A stretch of 64,000 nt of DNA from Bacteroidales bacterium. Lineage in GTDB: Bacteria; Bacteroidota; Bacteroidia; Bacteroidales; P3. The notes under the pieces were generated by a model. It had not been told where the DNA came from and did no database searches. It saw only the letters and a program-made list of their open reading frames with translations. The DNA is taken from positions 1 through 64,000 of the forward strand of contig JAFVCE010000015.1 in assembly GCA_017479385.1 (NCBI GenBank), written 5' to 3'. The position numbers and the translations under genes were made by a program. Every line of letters starts with the position of its first letter. Within the stretch, counting starts at the first letter, position 1. Shown here piece by piece: positions 37,514-45,792 of the stretch.

Positions 37514-38092
37514 CTATGCCGTGAGGTGCTCAATAAGTATTTTCACCCCCAAACCAACAAGCACACACCCAGCAACAATTGATGCTGTGCGCTGGGGTAT
37601 ATGCACTCTCTTTTGCCCCAGAAGAGCCCCCACAAAAGCCACTATTAGCGTGGTTAGGGCAATAGTTGCCACCACAGGCATCACCTGTCGCATTGGCAGG
37701 TTGAGCCCCAAGCCTATACCAACAGCCAAAGCATCTATGCTTGTGGCAATGCCAAGCAGAAACATAGCACCTATCGAAACCTGCTTCCCATCGGCTATTA
37801 CTCCCTCGTTGCTCCCCTTGCCATTCATCACCCCTTCGTATATCATTTTACCACCAGCATAGGAAAGTAGCGCAAACGCTATCCAGTGATCAATGCTCTC
37901 TATTATCTGGCTAAAAGCATCACCAAGTATAGCTCCAGCCAAGGGAAATAAGCCCTGACAAATGGCAAATATAACGGCCATAAGAAAGGCTTGTTTGATA
38001 GTCAGATGGCTGCGGAAAGATGTGGCTGCCGACACCACAAGAGAGTCAACACAAAGAGCAAGCGATAGTAGCAGAGTCTCTACGATAGTCAT
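37514..38092 (-). CDS. mntP: Manganese efflux pump MntP
   Basis: 192 residues from the ATG at 38092, 1 bp after the stop of the preceding gene. Six transmembrane helices in two repeats, with the conserved Asp motifs LALCVDSLVVSAA in helix 1 and GIATSIDALAVGIG in the second half. MntP exports Mn2+ from the cytoplasm. The yybP-ykoY riboswitch often found before mntP is not visible; the gene appears to depend on the transcript of the upstream gene. Confidence 0.93.
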   Translation of the reverse strand: MTIVETLLLSLALCVDSLVVSAATSFRSHLTIKQAFLMAVIFAICQGLFPLAGAILGDAFSQIIESIDHWIAFALLSYAGGKMIYEGVMNGKGSNEGVIADGKQVSIGAMFLLGIATSIDALAVGIGLGLNLPMRQVMPVVATIALTTLIVAFVGALLGQKRVHIPQRTASIVAGCVLVGLGVKILIEHLTA

Positions 38093-38093
38093 T

Positions 38094-38966
38094 TTACTTG
38101 TTGTTTTCAGCATGAGCCACCATGCCCATAGTGTGTCGAAGGTTCATCTCGGCTACGTAGATGTTGTGGCTTTGATCTACCATGAGGTCTATACCAAGCG
38201 GACCGTGATAGAAAGGAACTATATTGGTCTGCAACCACAACTCCACCTCGGCACGTTTGTCTAATAGGCGATGGGTGTGTGGCTGCGTTAGTTTGGCAAT
38301 GCGTTGCTCTATCTCGCTGTCAGTAAGTGGAATATTCTCTTTATAGACACCGCTACCAGTACGAAATAAAGAATAACCACGAAAGTGTAGTATATGGTCG
38401 GTTACCATATACTCCAACGCCAAATCTTCAACCACGGTGCGTGTTTTCTCGGCAATAACCATACCTTGTTGGGCAACCACTTTAGCCAACCAATCACGGT
38501 CTATAGGAGTCATTACCGTATGAAGCCATCGCAAACCCCTTCCAGCTCCGCTCCAGGGTGCTTTTAACACCACGTTTTTTTCTTCCTGCAACAGACGTTC
38601 TACCTCCGCCTCACTTGTTACAGACCATGCCTCCTGCTGCAGTGGTAGTATGGTGCTTCTATGTTGTAGCCTACGGATAGTAGCTATTTCGGTATCGTTT
38701 GGTAGCAAAGTTTGGGGCACGTTACGTTTTAGTAACTCCGTTTTAACTACGTTGTTCCATCCCCATGCCGTTATTTTTTCTGCCTTTTTTGCCACAATTC
38801 GCAACGTTTCATCGTAGGCGGAGAGACATTTGGCGTCAGGATACAGTATGTGCATCAACGAAGATGCGCGTTTGGCAAAGTCGACAGCCGAGCGGGGAGG
38901 TACATAATTAGCACGACCTTTGGCAAGGCAAAGGTCGTGCTCGGGGTTGAATATGCAAAGGTGCAT
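38094..38966 (-). CDS. ATP-grasp-like conserved protein
   Basis: 290 residues, cytoplasmic. The start MHLCIFNPEHDLCLAKG is a conserved Bacteroidales motif. The middle has VVLKAPWSGAGRGLRW, like the ATP-binding lysine and glycine-rich loop of ATP-grasp enzymes, and the C-terminal GIDLMV and EMNLRHTMG resemble the metal-binding Asp/Glu-x-Asn end of that fold. A carboxylate-amine ligase activity is therefore possible; substrates are unknown. It is 43 bp downstream of serA and 1 bp upstream of mntP. Confidence 0.72.
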   Translation of the reverse strand: MHLCIFNPEHDLCLAKGRANYVPPRSAVDFAKRASSLMHILYPDAKCLSAYDETLRIVAKKAEKITAWGWNNVVKTELLKRNVPQTLLPNDTEIATIRRLQHRSTILPLQQEAWSVTSEAEVERLLQEEKNVVLKAPWSGAGRGLRWLHTVMTPIDRDWLAKVVAQQGMVIAEKTRTVVEDLALEYMVTDHILHFRGYSLFRTGSGVYKENIPLTDSEIEQRIAKLTQPHTHRLLDKRAEVELWLQTNIVPFYHGPLGIDLMVDQSHNIYVAEMNLRHTMGMVAHAENNK

Positions 38967-39009
38967 ATACAGATGTAGGCGCGCCCAAGGTGGGCTTTAC
39001 CAATTATTT

Positions 39010-39924
39010 CTACACCTGGAATTTACGGTTGCCAGTTTTGAAGAAGTCGGCAATCTGGTTGGCAGCGGCTATACCAGCGTTGATGTTGGCCTCTTCGGTT
39101 TGTGCACCCATCTTTTTAGGAGTGGCAAAGTAACGCCCCTCATATGCTTTGAATTCGGCATCGGCATCGGGCATGATGTCGGTGATGTATTTAATGTCGG
39201 TGCGTTCGGCCATGAGTTTGAGCAATCCAGCTTCGTCGATGACCTCTTTACGGGCGCTATTAACCAGTATGCCACCTTTGTGCATTTTGCCTACGAGATC
39301 GTAGTTGATGCTTTGTTTGGTCTCAGCTGTAGCGGGGATGTGCAGGCTGACGATGTCGCATGTTTCAAACAGGGCCTGTTGTGAGGCTACTGCTGTGGCC
39401 ATGCCGCTGGCGTTGATTTGTTCGGCTGTCATGAAGGCGTCGAAGGCATACACTTCCATGCCGAAGCCTTTTGCTATGCGAGCTACGTTGCGTCCGACGT
39501 TACCAAAGGCCAAGATACCAAGTTTTTTGCCCATCAGTTCGCTACCACTCTTGCCGTTATAGAAGTTGCGCACGGCGTAGACCAGCATGCCCATGACCAG
39601 TTCGGCCACGGCGTTGCTGTTTTGTCCTGGGGTGTTCATGGCTACGATGCCACGAGCGGTGCAAGCTTCGAGGTCGAGGTTGTCGTAGCCAGCACCAGCG
39701 CGAACCACTATTTTCAGTTGTTTGGCGTGGTCAATAACTTCTTTGGTTACTTTGTCGGAACGTACGATGAGGGCATCGGCGTCGGCTACAGCGGCGTAGA
39801 GCTCGTTTACGTCGGTATATTTCTCAAGGAGGGCAAACTGGTGTCCGTTCTCCTCAACCACTTTTTTTATGCCATCGACTGCAATCTTGGCAAAGGGTTT
39901 CTCTGTTGCAACGAGAATTTTCAT
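39010..39924 (-). CDS. serA: D-3-phosphoglycerate dehydrogenase (Lys-type)
   Basis: 304 residues, a short form without the C-terminal ACT regulatory domain. It oxidises 3-phosphoglycerate, the first step of serine synthesis. The NAD motif is GILAFGNVGRNVARI and the catalytic Arg225 lies in NSARKEVID. The usual catalytic His (HIGAST) is replaced: the sequence is TPKKMGAQTEEAN, with Lys270/271 in that place. This matches the type III-K enzymes described from Entamoeba and seen in Bacteroidota. It follows serC after 101 bp. Confidence 0.95.
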   Translation of the reverse strand: MKILVATEKPFAKIAVDGIKKVVEENGHQFALLEKYTDVNELYAAVADADALIVRSDKVTKEVIDHAKQLKIVVRAGAGYDNLDLEACTARGIVAMNTPGQNSNAVAELVMGMLVYAVRNFYNGKSGSELMGKKLGILAFGNVGRNVARIAKGFGMEVYAFDAFMTAEQINASGMATAVASQQALFETCDIVSLHIPATAETKQSINYDLVGKMHKGGILVNSARKEVIDEAGLLKLMAERTDIKYITDIMPDADAEFKAYEGRYFATPKKMGAQTEEANINAGIAAANQIADFFKTGNRKFQV

Positions 39925-39959
39925 CTTTTTTCTCTTTTTGATATGTTTGAAAACCTTAC

Positions 39960-40007
39960 GGACATCTTTGATGTCGTCTGCTTATTGTCAGAGCATCAAA
40001 GATGTCC
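39960..40007. repeat. 14-bp inverted repeat between serC and serA
   Basis: GGACATCTTTGATG (39960-39973) and CATCAAAGATGTCC (39994-40007) are exact complements around a 20-nt loop. It lies in the 101-bp gap after serC and before serA. The T-run of a standard terminator is missing, so it may limit read-through into serA or protect the serC mRNA end. Confidence 0.8.
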
Positions 40008-40025
40008 ATAGGTCGATTTTATTAC

Positions 40026-41141
40026 TTACTTGTTGGCTTTCTCAAAGTCTTGCATGCACTGCACGAGGGCTTCGACGGCTTCGACTGGGCAAGCGTTGTA
40101 GAGGCTGGCGCGGAAACCACCCACCGAGCGGTGTCCTTTGATGCCGACCATGCCACGCTCTTTGGCAAAGGCCATGAATGCGTCTTGCAGGTTTTCGCGG
40201 CCTTCGGCCATTACCCAGCAGTGGTTCATTATCGAGCGGTCTTCTTTTTCGGCTGTGCCGCGGAACATGCTGTTGCGGTCAATTTCCTCATACAGCATGG
40301 CGCTCTTCTTGAGGTTGATTTTCTCCATCTCGGCAACGCCTCCGATGGTGTTCTTAACCCATTTCAGTGTTTCGTGCATGATGAAGATGGCGCTCACCGG
40401 TGGGGTGTTGAACATGCTGATGTTTTTGGCCTCTTCAGCGGCGTGGGTGCGGAAGTCGACCATTGTGGGCAGCGGGTTCATGTATTGACGATCGGTGATC
40501 TTGCCGAGGATGTCTTTGCGGACAATGTAGAAGGTAACGCCAGCAGGACCAACGTTCTTTTGGGCACCGCCATAGATGAGACCATATTTTTTCACGTCGA
40601 CCGGACGGCTCATAATGTCGGAGCTCATGTCGGCCACCAGCATCACGTTGTTGATTTCGCTGGCATCCATGTCGCGGCGTATTTCGGTGCCGTAGATGGT
40701 GTTGTTAGTGGTGATGTGGAAGTAGTCGGCATCGGCAGGGACAGTCCATCCTTTGGGGATGTAGCTGTAGGTCTTATCCTCGCTGTTGGCCACTATTACG
40801 GTTTCGCCAAACAGTTTAGCTTCTTTAGCAGCTTTCTTTGCCCAAACGCCAGTTTGCAGGTAGGCGGCTTTCTTGTTCAGCAGGTTGGCCGGAACGTTCA
40901 TGAAGCCAGTGCTGGCACCACCACCGAGGAAGAGGATTTCGTATTCGGCGGGTATGTTCAGCAGTTCGCGCCACAGTTGACGGGTCTCTTCCATGGTGCG
41001 TTCCCAACCAGGAGTACGATGGCTTATTTCGAGCAGACCGATACCGGTGTTGTCGAAGTCGCGGATGGCATTGATGGTGCTTTCAATTGCCTCTTTGGGC
41101 AGGACGCAAGGACCTGCGTTGAAGTTATAGGCTGTTTTCAT
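40026..41141 (-). CDS. serC: Phosphoserine aminotransferase
   Basis: 371 residues. The PLP enzyme that converts 3-phosphohydroxypyruvate to phosphoserine, the step after SerA. Family blocks: NFNAGPCVLPKEA, LEISHRTPGW, LGGGASTGFMNVP, the PLP-binding Lys in YGGAQKNVGPAGVT and the C-terminal GHRSVGGFRASLYNA. It is the first gene of the serC-serA run and has its own promoter box at 41220-41213. Confidence 0.97.
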   Translation of the reverse strand: MKTAYNFNAGPCVLPKEAIESTINAIRDFDNTGIGLLEISHRTPGWERTMEETRQLWRELLNIPAEYEILFLGGGASTGFMNVPANLLNKKAAYLQTGVWAKKAAKEAKLFGETVIVANSEDKTYSYIPKGWTVPADADYFHITTNNTIYGTEIRRDMDASEINNVMLVADMSSDIMSRPVDVKKYGLIYGGAQKNVGPAGVTFYIVRKDILGKITDRQYMNPLPTMVDFRTHAAEEAKNISMFNTPPVSAIFIMHETLKWVKNTIGGVAEMEKINLKKSAMLYEEIDRNSMFRGTAEKEDRSIMNHCWVMAEGRENLQDAFMAFAKERGMVGIKGHRSVGGFRASLYNACPVEAVEALVQCMQDFEKANK

Positions 41142-41212
41142 TTGATGTTTTATTTTTATAAGTTATTGATTTGTAAAACATTTGTCGTGTTGCATTTTTA
41201 GGTGCAACGAGG

Positions 41213-41220
41213 CAAAGATA
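41213..41220 (-). promoter_or_regulatory. serC -7 box
   Basis: TATCTTTG on the minus strand, matching TAnnTTTG, about 72 bp before the serC ATG. Confidence 0.6.
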
Positions 41221-41323
41221 GCATTTTTTGGGTATGAAAAGTTTTTTTTTGCTTATCAACCGTGGTGTGTTGCCTAATCTCGAACTCCTAATGTTCCCCA
41301 ATGGTGGGGGTGGGCAAGAGGGT

Positions 41324-41433
41324 GTCATGTAGGCATCAAATAGGGCAGTTCTTCAGTTGTTCTTCAGTCATCGACTGAAGAACAACTGAAGAACGACTGA
41401 AGAACGGCCTTACTTGATCCTTAGTTGATACCT
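41324..41433. repeat. 11-bp modular palindrome, copy 5
   Basis: Ten 11-bp modules in strict phase from 41324 (GTCATGTAGGC, ATCAAATAGGG, CAGTTCTTCAG and so on) to AGTTGATACCT (41423-41433). Central 22-bp arms, beginning GTTCTTCAGTT and ending AACTGAAGAAC, are perfect complements around a 3-nt loop. The right side carries one extra AGAACGACTGA module. It lies between the divergent serC and mscS promoters. Nothing else is recognised in 41221-41323 or 41434-41551. Confidence 0.92.
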
Positions 41434-41551
41434 ACTTTGGCTTGACTTTTCGATGTCTTTTCCCCCTCGTCTGCAACCCTTGTGAGGCAGTAGGTGCATG
41501 GGGGTGAAGAGCGATAGGGGAGCATTGTGAGGCCTACAAACGAAAAAAATG

Positions 41552-41559
41552 TATCTTTG
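41552..41559 (+). promoter_or_regulatory. mscS-gene -7 box
   Basis: TATCTTTG matches TAnnTTTG, 33 bp before the ATG at 41593. It excludes the longer frame that opens at 41527. Confidence 0.65.
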
Positions 41560-41592
41560 CACCCTCTTAAACCAATTTTACGAGTAGAAACT

Positions 41593-42642
41593 ATGGCACC
41601 AACCGACGATAATACCCTCCTCACGGCGCAGGCTTTGGCCGGGGTGGAAAAGAGCGATATTTTGCCCGAAGCAACCCCTGTGACGCAAACGCTGCAGGTG
41701 GTTGATAGCATTAAGAGCACTATGGCCGATAGCCTGCACAATGCCACGTTGGCCGACATTGGGCAGATGCTTACAGGGCAGAATACGCTGCTGCACGACG
41801 GTTTGTCGGCATTGTTGAAGATGACGCTTGCATTTGTTCCCAAACTCATTGTGGCCATTCTGATTTTGTGGATTGGCATGAAGTTGGCCAAGATGTTGAA
41901 ACGCGTCATTGTGCGAGCCCTTGACCGTCGCAATGCCGAGGCCTCGCTCAAGAGTTTCCTCTCGTCGCTGGTCGACCTGTTGCTTAAGGCCATGATTATC
42001 ATAATGGCCATGGATGTGATTGGCATCAAGGCCACATCGTTCATTGCGCTGTTGGGTGCCATGGGTCTGGCCATAGGCATGGCTTTGCAAGGCACGTTGC
42101 AGAACTTTGCGGGCGGGGTGATTATCTTGCTGATGAAGCCGTTCCGAGTGGGCGACTATATAGAGTGTGGCAGCTACAAGGGCTATGTTAAAGAGATACG
42201 CATTTTCCATACCATGATGCGTCCGTTTAATGGTCGCAACATCATCATCCCCAATAGCGAGTTGGCCACAAAGAGCCTCATCAACCACACGAAAGAGCCT
42301 GTTATACGTCTCGACGTGGTGGCCTCGGTGGCCTATGGCACCGACATTGAGCAGGCCAAGAGCGTGCTGTGGCAGGTGGTGAAAGAGAGTAAGGAGGTGG
42401 TGTGGGATCCCAAAGAACCATCCATTGTGTTGAGCAATCTTGGCGATAGTTCGGTCGATTTGACCTTGTGGCTTTGGGTTAAGGTGGAGGACTATTGGAC
42501 GCTTTGGAGCCACATCAGGGAGGATATATACAATGCCTTTAACCGCAGTGGCATCGAGATTCCTTTCCCTCAAGTTACTGTTCACACGCCGCAGCCTAAA
42601 CCTTCCGTTGAAAACACAGAAAAATTGCCCGCCAAATCGTGA
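41593..42642 (+). CDS. Small-conductance mechanosensitive channel
   Basis: 349 residues from the ATG at 41593. An N-terminal soluble extension of about 75 residues precedes three transmembrane helices: KLIVAILILWIGMKLA, LVDLLLKAMIIIMAMDVIG and the pore helix ALLGAMGLAIGMALQGTLQN. The cytoplasmic MscS vestibule domain follows (GGVIILLMKPFRVGDYI, IIPNSELA). It should open under membrane tension during osmotic down-shock. Its last codon overlaps the DUF4105 gene by 4 bp. Confidence 0.93.
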   Translation: MAPTDDNTLLTAQALAGVEKSDILPEATPVTQTLQVVDSIKSTMADSLHNATLADIGQMLTGQNTLLHDGLSALLKMTLAFVPKLIVAILILWIGMKLAKMLKRVIVRALDRRNAEASLKSFLSSLVDLLLKAMIIIMAMDVIGIKATSFIALLGAMGLAIGMALQGTLQNFAGGVIILLMKPFRVGDYIECGSYKGYVKEIRIFHTMMRPFNGRNIIIPNSELATKSLINHTKEPVIRLDVVASVAYGTDIEQAKSVLWQVVKESKEVVWDPKEPSIVLSNLGDSSVDLTLWLWVKVEDYWTLWSHIREDIYNAFNRSGIEIPFPQVTVHTPQPKPSVENTEKLPAKS

Positions 42643-43790
42643 AACGCATTATTGTACTGCTAATGGTGCTCGGCCTTTGGGCTGGCACACGGGCGCAAGA
42701 CAGCGCCCCACTGACCGATAGTGCCTTTGCTGCGCTGCTCACCTGCGGCGCGGGCGACGAGTTCTACACCGCGTTTGGCCACACGGCTATACGTGTGTGC
42801 GACTCGGCACAAGGCGTGGATGTGGTTTACAACTACGGCACTTTCGACTTCGACACGCCGCATTTCTATTGGCAGTTCACCCGTGGCAACCTCAACTACA
42901 TGCTCAGTCGCGCGTCGTTTAACCGCTTCATGACCGAGTATGCCTACGAAGGTCGCGCCGTGTGGCAGCAAAAACTCAATCTGACATCGCAGGAGGTAAA
43001 CAACCTGTATGTGATGCTCGAAACCAACTATTTGCCACAATACCGCTATTATCGCTACGACATCATAGCCGACAATTGTGCAACTCGTGTGCGCGACGTG
43101 ATTCGTGCTGCCCTGGTGCATCGCGACACTGCCGGGGCGAGCCGCGATGTGGCACCGCTGACCTACCGTCGTCATTTGGCTAACGCCATGCGTGGCAACC
43201 TTGAGTGGTGGCGGCTGGGCACCGATGTGCTGTTGGGTGCAACCACCGACCGTCGCTGCTCGGCGGCGCAGAGCATGTTTCTGCCCGTCAACTTGATGCT
43301 TCAGGCCGAGGCCATGACTGTGGGCAACGGACAGCCGTTGACGGAAGAAACAGAGACGTTGCTTGAGGCCACACTTGCGCCTCCTGCGCGCAGCTTTCCT
43401 CCGCAGGTGGTGTTTGGTGCGCTGTTTGTGGTGGCAATGGTGCTCACAGCCATGCAGATAAAGCGTGATTGGAACCTGGATGTGGTTGATAGGGTGCTGT
43501 TTGTGTTGGCTGGCGTGGTGGGGCTGTTTCTCGTTTTTATGTGGGCATTCACGGCTCACACATGTACGCAGTTGAACTATAACATTCTTTGGGCTTCGCC
43601 GTTGTTGATACTCATAGCGCTGCGTATGCGCCGCAGCCCGATGTGGGCAGTGTGGTTGCAGGTGGCAATGATAATAGCAGCCATTGTGTTGACGCTGGTC
43701 AATGGATTGTCGGCTGCACTGGTGTGGCTGCAATTAACCCTGCTTGTAAGGGTTTTGTCTTTGCGCTTGCGCCGTAGCAACGAGCAGTAG
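42639..43790 (+). CDS. DUF4105/Lnb-like membrane protein
   Basis: 383 residues. A signal peptide (KRIIVLLMVLGLWAGTRAQ) is followed by a periplasmic DUF4105 domain with FYTAFGHTAIRV and YDIIADNCATRVRD. The conserved His and Cys fit a papain/NlpC-like thiol active site. Four or five transmembrane helices follow from residue 255. Related Bacteroidales proteins have been described as Lnb, which N-acylates lipoproteins; assignment here rests on domain layout. The start (GTG at 42639) overlaps the mscS stop by 4 bp. The organism makes many lipoproteins, several in this window. Confidence 0.8.
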   Translation: MKRIIVLLMVLGLWAGTRAQDSAPLTDSAFAALLTCGAGDEFYTAFGHTAIRVCDSAQGVDVVYNYGTFDFDTPHFYWQFTRGNLNYMLSRASFNRFMTEYAYEGRAVWQQKLNLTSQEVNNLYVMLETNYLPQYRYYRYDIIADNCATRVRDVIRAALVHRDTAGASRDVAPLTYRRHLANAMRGNLEWWRLGTDVLLGATTDRRCSAAQSMFLPVNLMLQAEAMTVGNGQPLTEETETLLEATLAPPARSFPPQVVFGALFVVAMVLTAMQIKRDWNLDVVDRVLFVLAGVVGLFLVFMWAFTAHTCTQLNYNILWASPLLILIALRMRRSPMWAVWLQVAMIIAAIVLTLVNGLSAALVWLQLTLLVRVLSLRLRRSNEQ

Positions 43791-43804
43791 GGGTGGCACA
43801 ACCG

Positions 43805-45790
43805 TCAGAAACGGTGCCCGATGTTAAACATAAAACCGAGTTTTGAGGTGCGGTTCGACCACCCGACACGCAAATCGATCGGGCCGAAAAGGGTGTTGTA
43901 GCTGTATCCAACTTGGGCTCCCCATAGATTTGGCCCCGCAGCAAAGTCGCTCAGATAGTCGCTCTCGATGCCAGCTGCCACTTGTACACCCACATAATGA
44001 TTGCGCAACAAACGGTAGCGTGTCTGCAATTGCATAGCAATAAAATTCTGGCCAATATATTCGAAGTGAGCAATTCCTGCAAAGGGCATCTGTTGCTCTA
44101 CGTGGTTGCCAAACCATTCTCCACCAATGCAATTGCCATAAGCCAGTGGTGTCGACGCGTGAGGTAGTATGCGGCCGTAGAACATGGGTTGAAAGGTAAG
44201 CCGCTCGGCTGCCGAAATGTTTATGCGCCAGTGGGCACTGATTTCGGATAGGCCGAGTTCATCGTTGTAGGTAATTAGGTTGTTGGTCAGGTAGGCATAC
44301 TCGACGTGTAGGCGTATGCCAGCTGTAGGAAAGTACCAATTGTCTTCGGTGTTGAGATTTACAGCCATGCGGTAGGCAAACATATCCATGTCTTCAACCT
44401 CGAAATTGGCGGCACGCGAGGAGAGTAGCGGACCGTAGAAGTTGAAGTGGTTGTATTGCACCTGCATTTTCACGTCGAGGTGTCGCAGACGTATGTTTAA
44501 TGGAACTATGGCGGCTTGATGGCGACGATATTTTACGTTGAATGAGCGTTGCCCCTCGGTGTATATGTCGAGATTGTTGTCGATAAATGTGTATTCTACC
44601 GACGGACTGGTAGCCCAACGGGGAAAGACCGTTGCCTCGGTGTGAATGCGACGCAGATTGCCCAGCCTAAAGTGGGCACCCACTTCGAGTGGTAGGGTAG
44701 TGGGCAATGGCCATTTGATGGCTACTTGCAGTGCTCCAGTTTCTTCGCTGTCGAAATGCACGCCAGCAGCTATTATTGGTGTGCGACTGATGGGTAGAGG
44801 ATGGTCGTCGTTGATGCGTGGGTGGACTGATTGGCGAGGCTTGGGCGTAACTTGTGCAAGGCTTGCTTTTATGGCCAAAAGTTCGTCGCGATGCTGAAGT
44901 GCTGCCTCGGCACCACGTTGTAAAAGTGTGTCGATTGCATTGTGGTAAAAGCTTGCTGCCGAATATCCCTCAACGTTGACGCGCATCACCACGTCGCTCA
45001 TCTCTATGTTGTCAAGGTATTTGTTTTTGCAGTTGATGTCGATGATTTGTCCCAGCACAGCGGCAGCATTGGTCAAGTCGTCGGGTCCGAGGTCGTCTCC
45101 TTGCACAGTTACACCTATTATGATGTCGGCTCCCATGCTCTTGGCCAAGTCGGCAGGGTAGTTGTTTCGTAAGCCTCCGTCAACAAGCACACTGTCGCCA
45201 ATGCGCACGGGGGTGAATACCCCTGGAATGGCCATGGACGAGCGCATGGCTTGAATGAGTCTACCAGAACGGAAGTCGACTTCGTTGTTGGTTACAAGGT
45301 CGGTGGCAACACATGCAAAACGTATTGGAAGACTGTCGAAACTCATTGAGTCAAGGTAGTCGGCACATAACTTGGTGAAAAGCTTGTTGAGATTGCGTCC
45401 GCGTATAAGACCTCCTTGCTGGTCGGGGTGTCGGCTCAAGCCTCGTATAATCATGTAGGTGTTTTGCTCTTCGCGCTGGCGAAGAAGCAGTTGAGCGGGG
45501 TCGGTGTGGTCGGATAGGAGTTCATCCCATGCTTGCGAAAGCACCAGCGAGTCGAGTTCATCACAGGTGTAGCCAATGCAGTAAAGCCCTCCAATAAGGC
45601 TGCCCATGCTGGTGCCACATATAATGTCTATGGGAATGCCAACTTGCTCAATAGCCCTCAATGCGCTGATGTGTGCCACGCCTTTTGCTCCGCCACCGCT
45701 CAACACAACTGCCACCGTCGGCCTATCGCTTTGGGCTATGGCTGTTTGAACCAGGGTAAGTGCAAACAAGAGATATACAAACTTCTTCAT
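43805..45790 (-). CDS. Patatin-like phospholipase with beta-barrel
   Basis: 661 residues from the ATG at 45790. A signal peptide (MKKFVYLLFALTLVQTAIAQ) is followed by a patatin domain: oxyanion loop VVLSGGGAKGVAH, nucleophile Ser61 in ICGTSMGSLIGG, and catalytic Asp in LVDGGLRNNYP. After about residue 330 the protein becomes a beta-rich outer-membrane barrel ending in RTSKLGFMFNIGHRF. This resembles PlpD-type autotransported lipases, which carry a patatin on a BamA-like barrel. It follows the MATE gene by 2 bp and converges with the DUF4105 gene over 14 bp. Confidence 0.9.
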   Translation of the reverse strand: MKKFVYLLFALTLVQTAIAQSDRPTVAVVLSGGGAKGVAHISALRAIEQVGIPIDIICGTSMGSLIGGLYCIGYTCDELDSLVLSQAWDELLSDHTDPAQLLLRQREEQNTYMIIRGLSRHPDQQGGLIRGRNLNKLFTKLCADYLDSMSFDSLPIRFACVATDLVTNNEVDFRSGRLIQAMRSSMAIPGVFTPVRIGDSVLVDGGLRNNYPADLAKSMGADIIIGVTVQGDDLGPDDLTNAAAVLGQIIDINCKNKYLDNIEMSDVVMRVNVEGYSAASFYHNAIDTLLQRGAEAALQHRDELLAIKASLAQVTPKPRQSVHPRINDDHPLPISRTPIIAAGVHFDSEETGALQVAIKWPLPTTLPLEVGAHFRLGNLRRIHTEATVFPRWATSPSVEYTFIDNNLDIYTEGQRSFNVKYRRHQAAIVPLNIRLRHLDVKMQVQYNHFNFYGPLLSSRAANFEVEDMDMFAYRMAVNLNTEDNWYFPTAGIRLHVEYAYLTNNLITYNDELGLSEISAHWRINISAAERLTFQPMFYGRILPHASTPLAYGNCIGGEWFGNHVEQQMPFAGIAHFEYIGQNFIAMQLQTRYRLLRNHYVGVQVAAGIESDYLSDFAAGPNLWGAQVGYSYNTLFGPIDLRVGWSNRTSKLGFMFNIGHRF

Positions 45791-45792
45791 AA

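Noticed and set aside
38094-38113. A yybP-ykoY riboswitch before mntP
   Set aside because: mntP starts 1 bp after the previous gene, so there is no leader to hold one.
40002-41201. A 399-codon plus-strand open frame
   Set aside because: It is the complement of serC and shows only His/Val-rich shadow sequence.
42660-43733. A 357-codon minus-strand open frame
   Set aside because: It is the complement of the DUF4105 gene, which has a signal peptide and conserved motifs.
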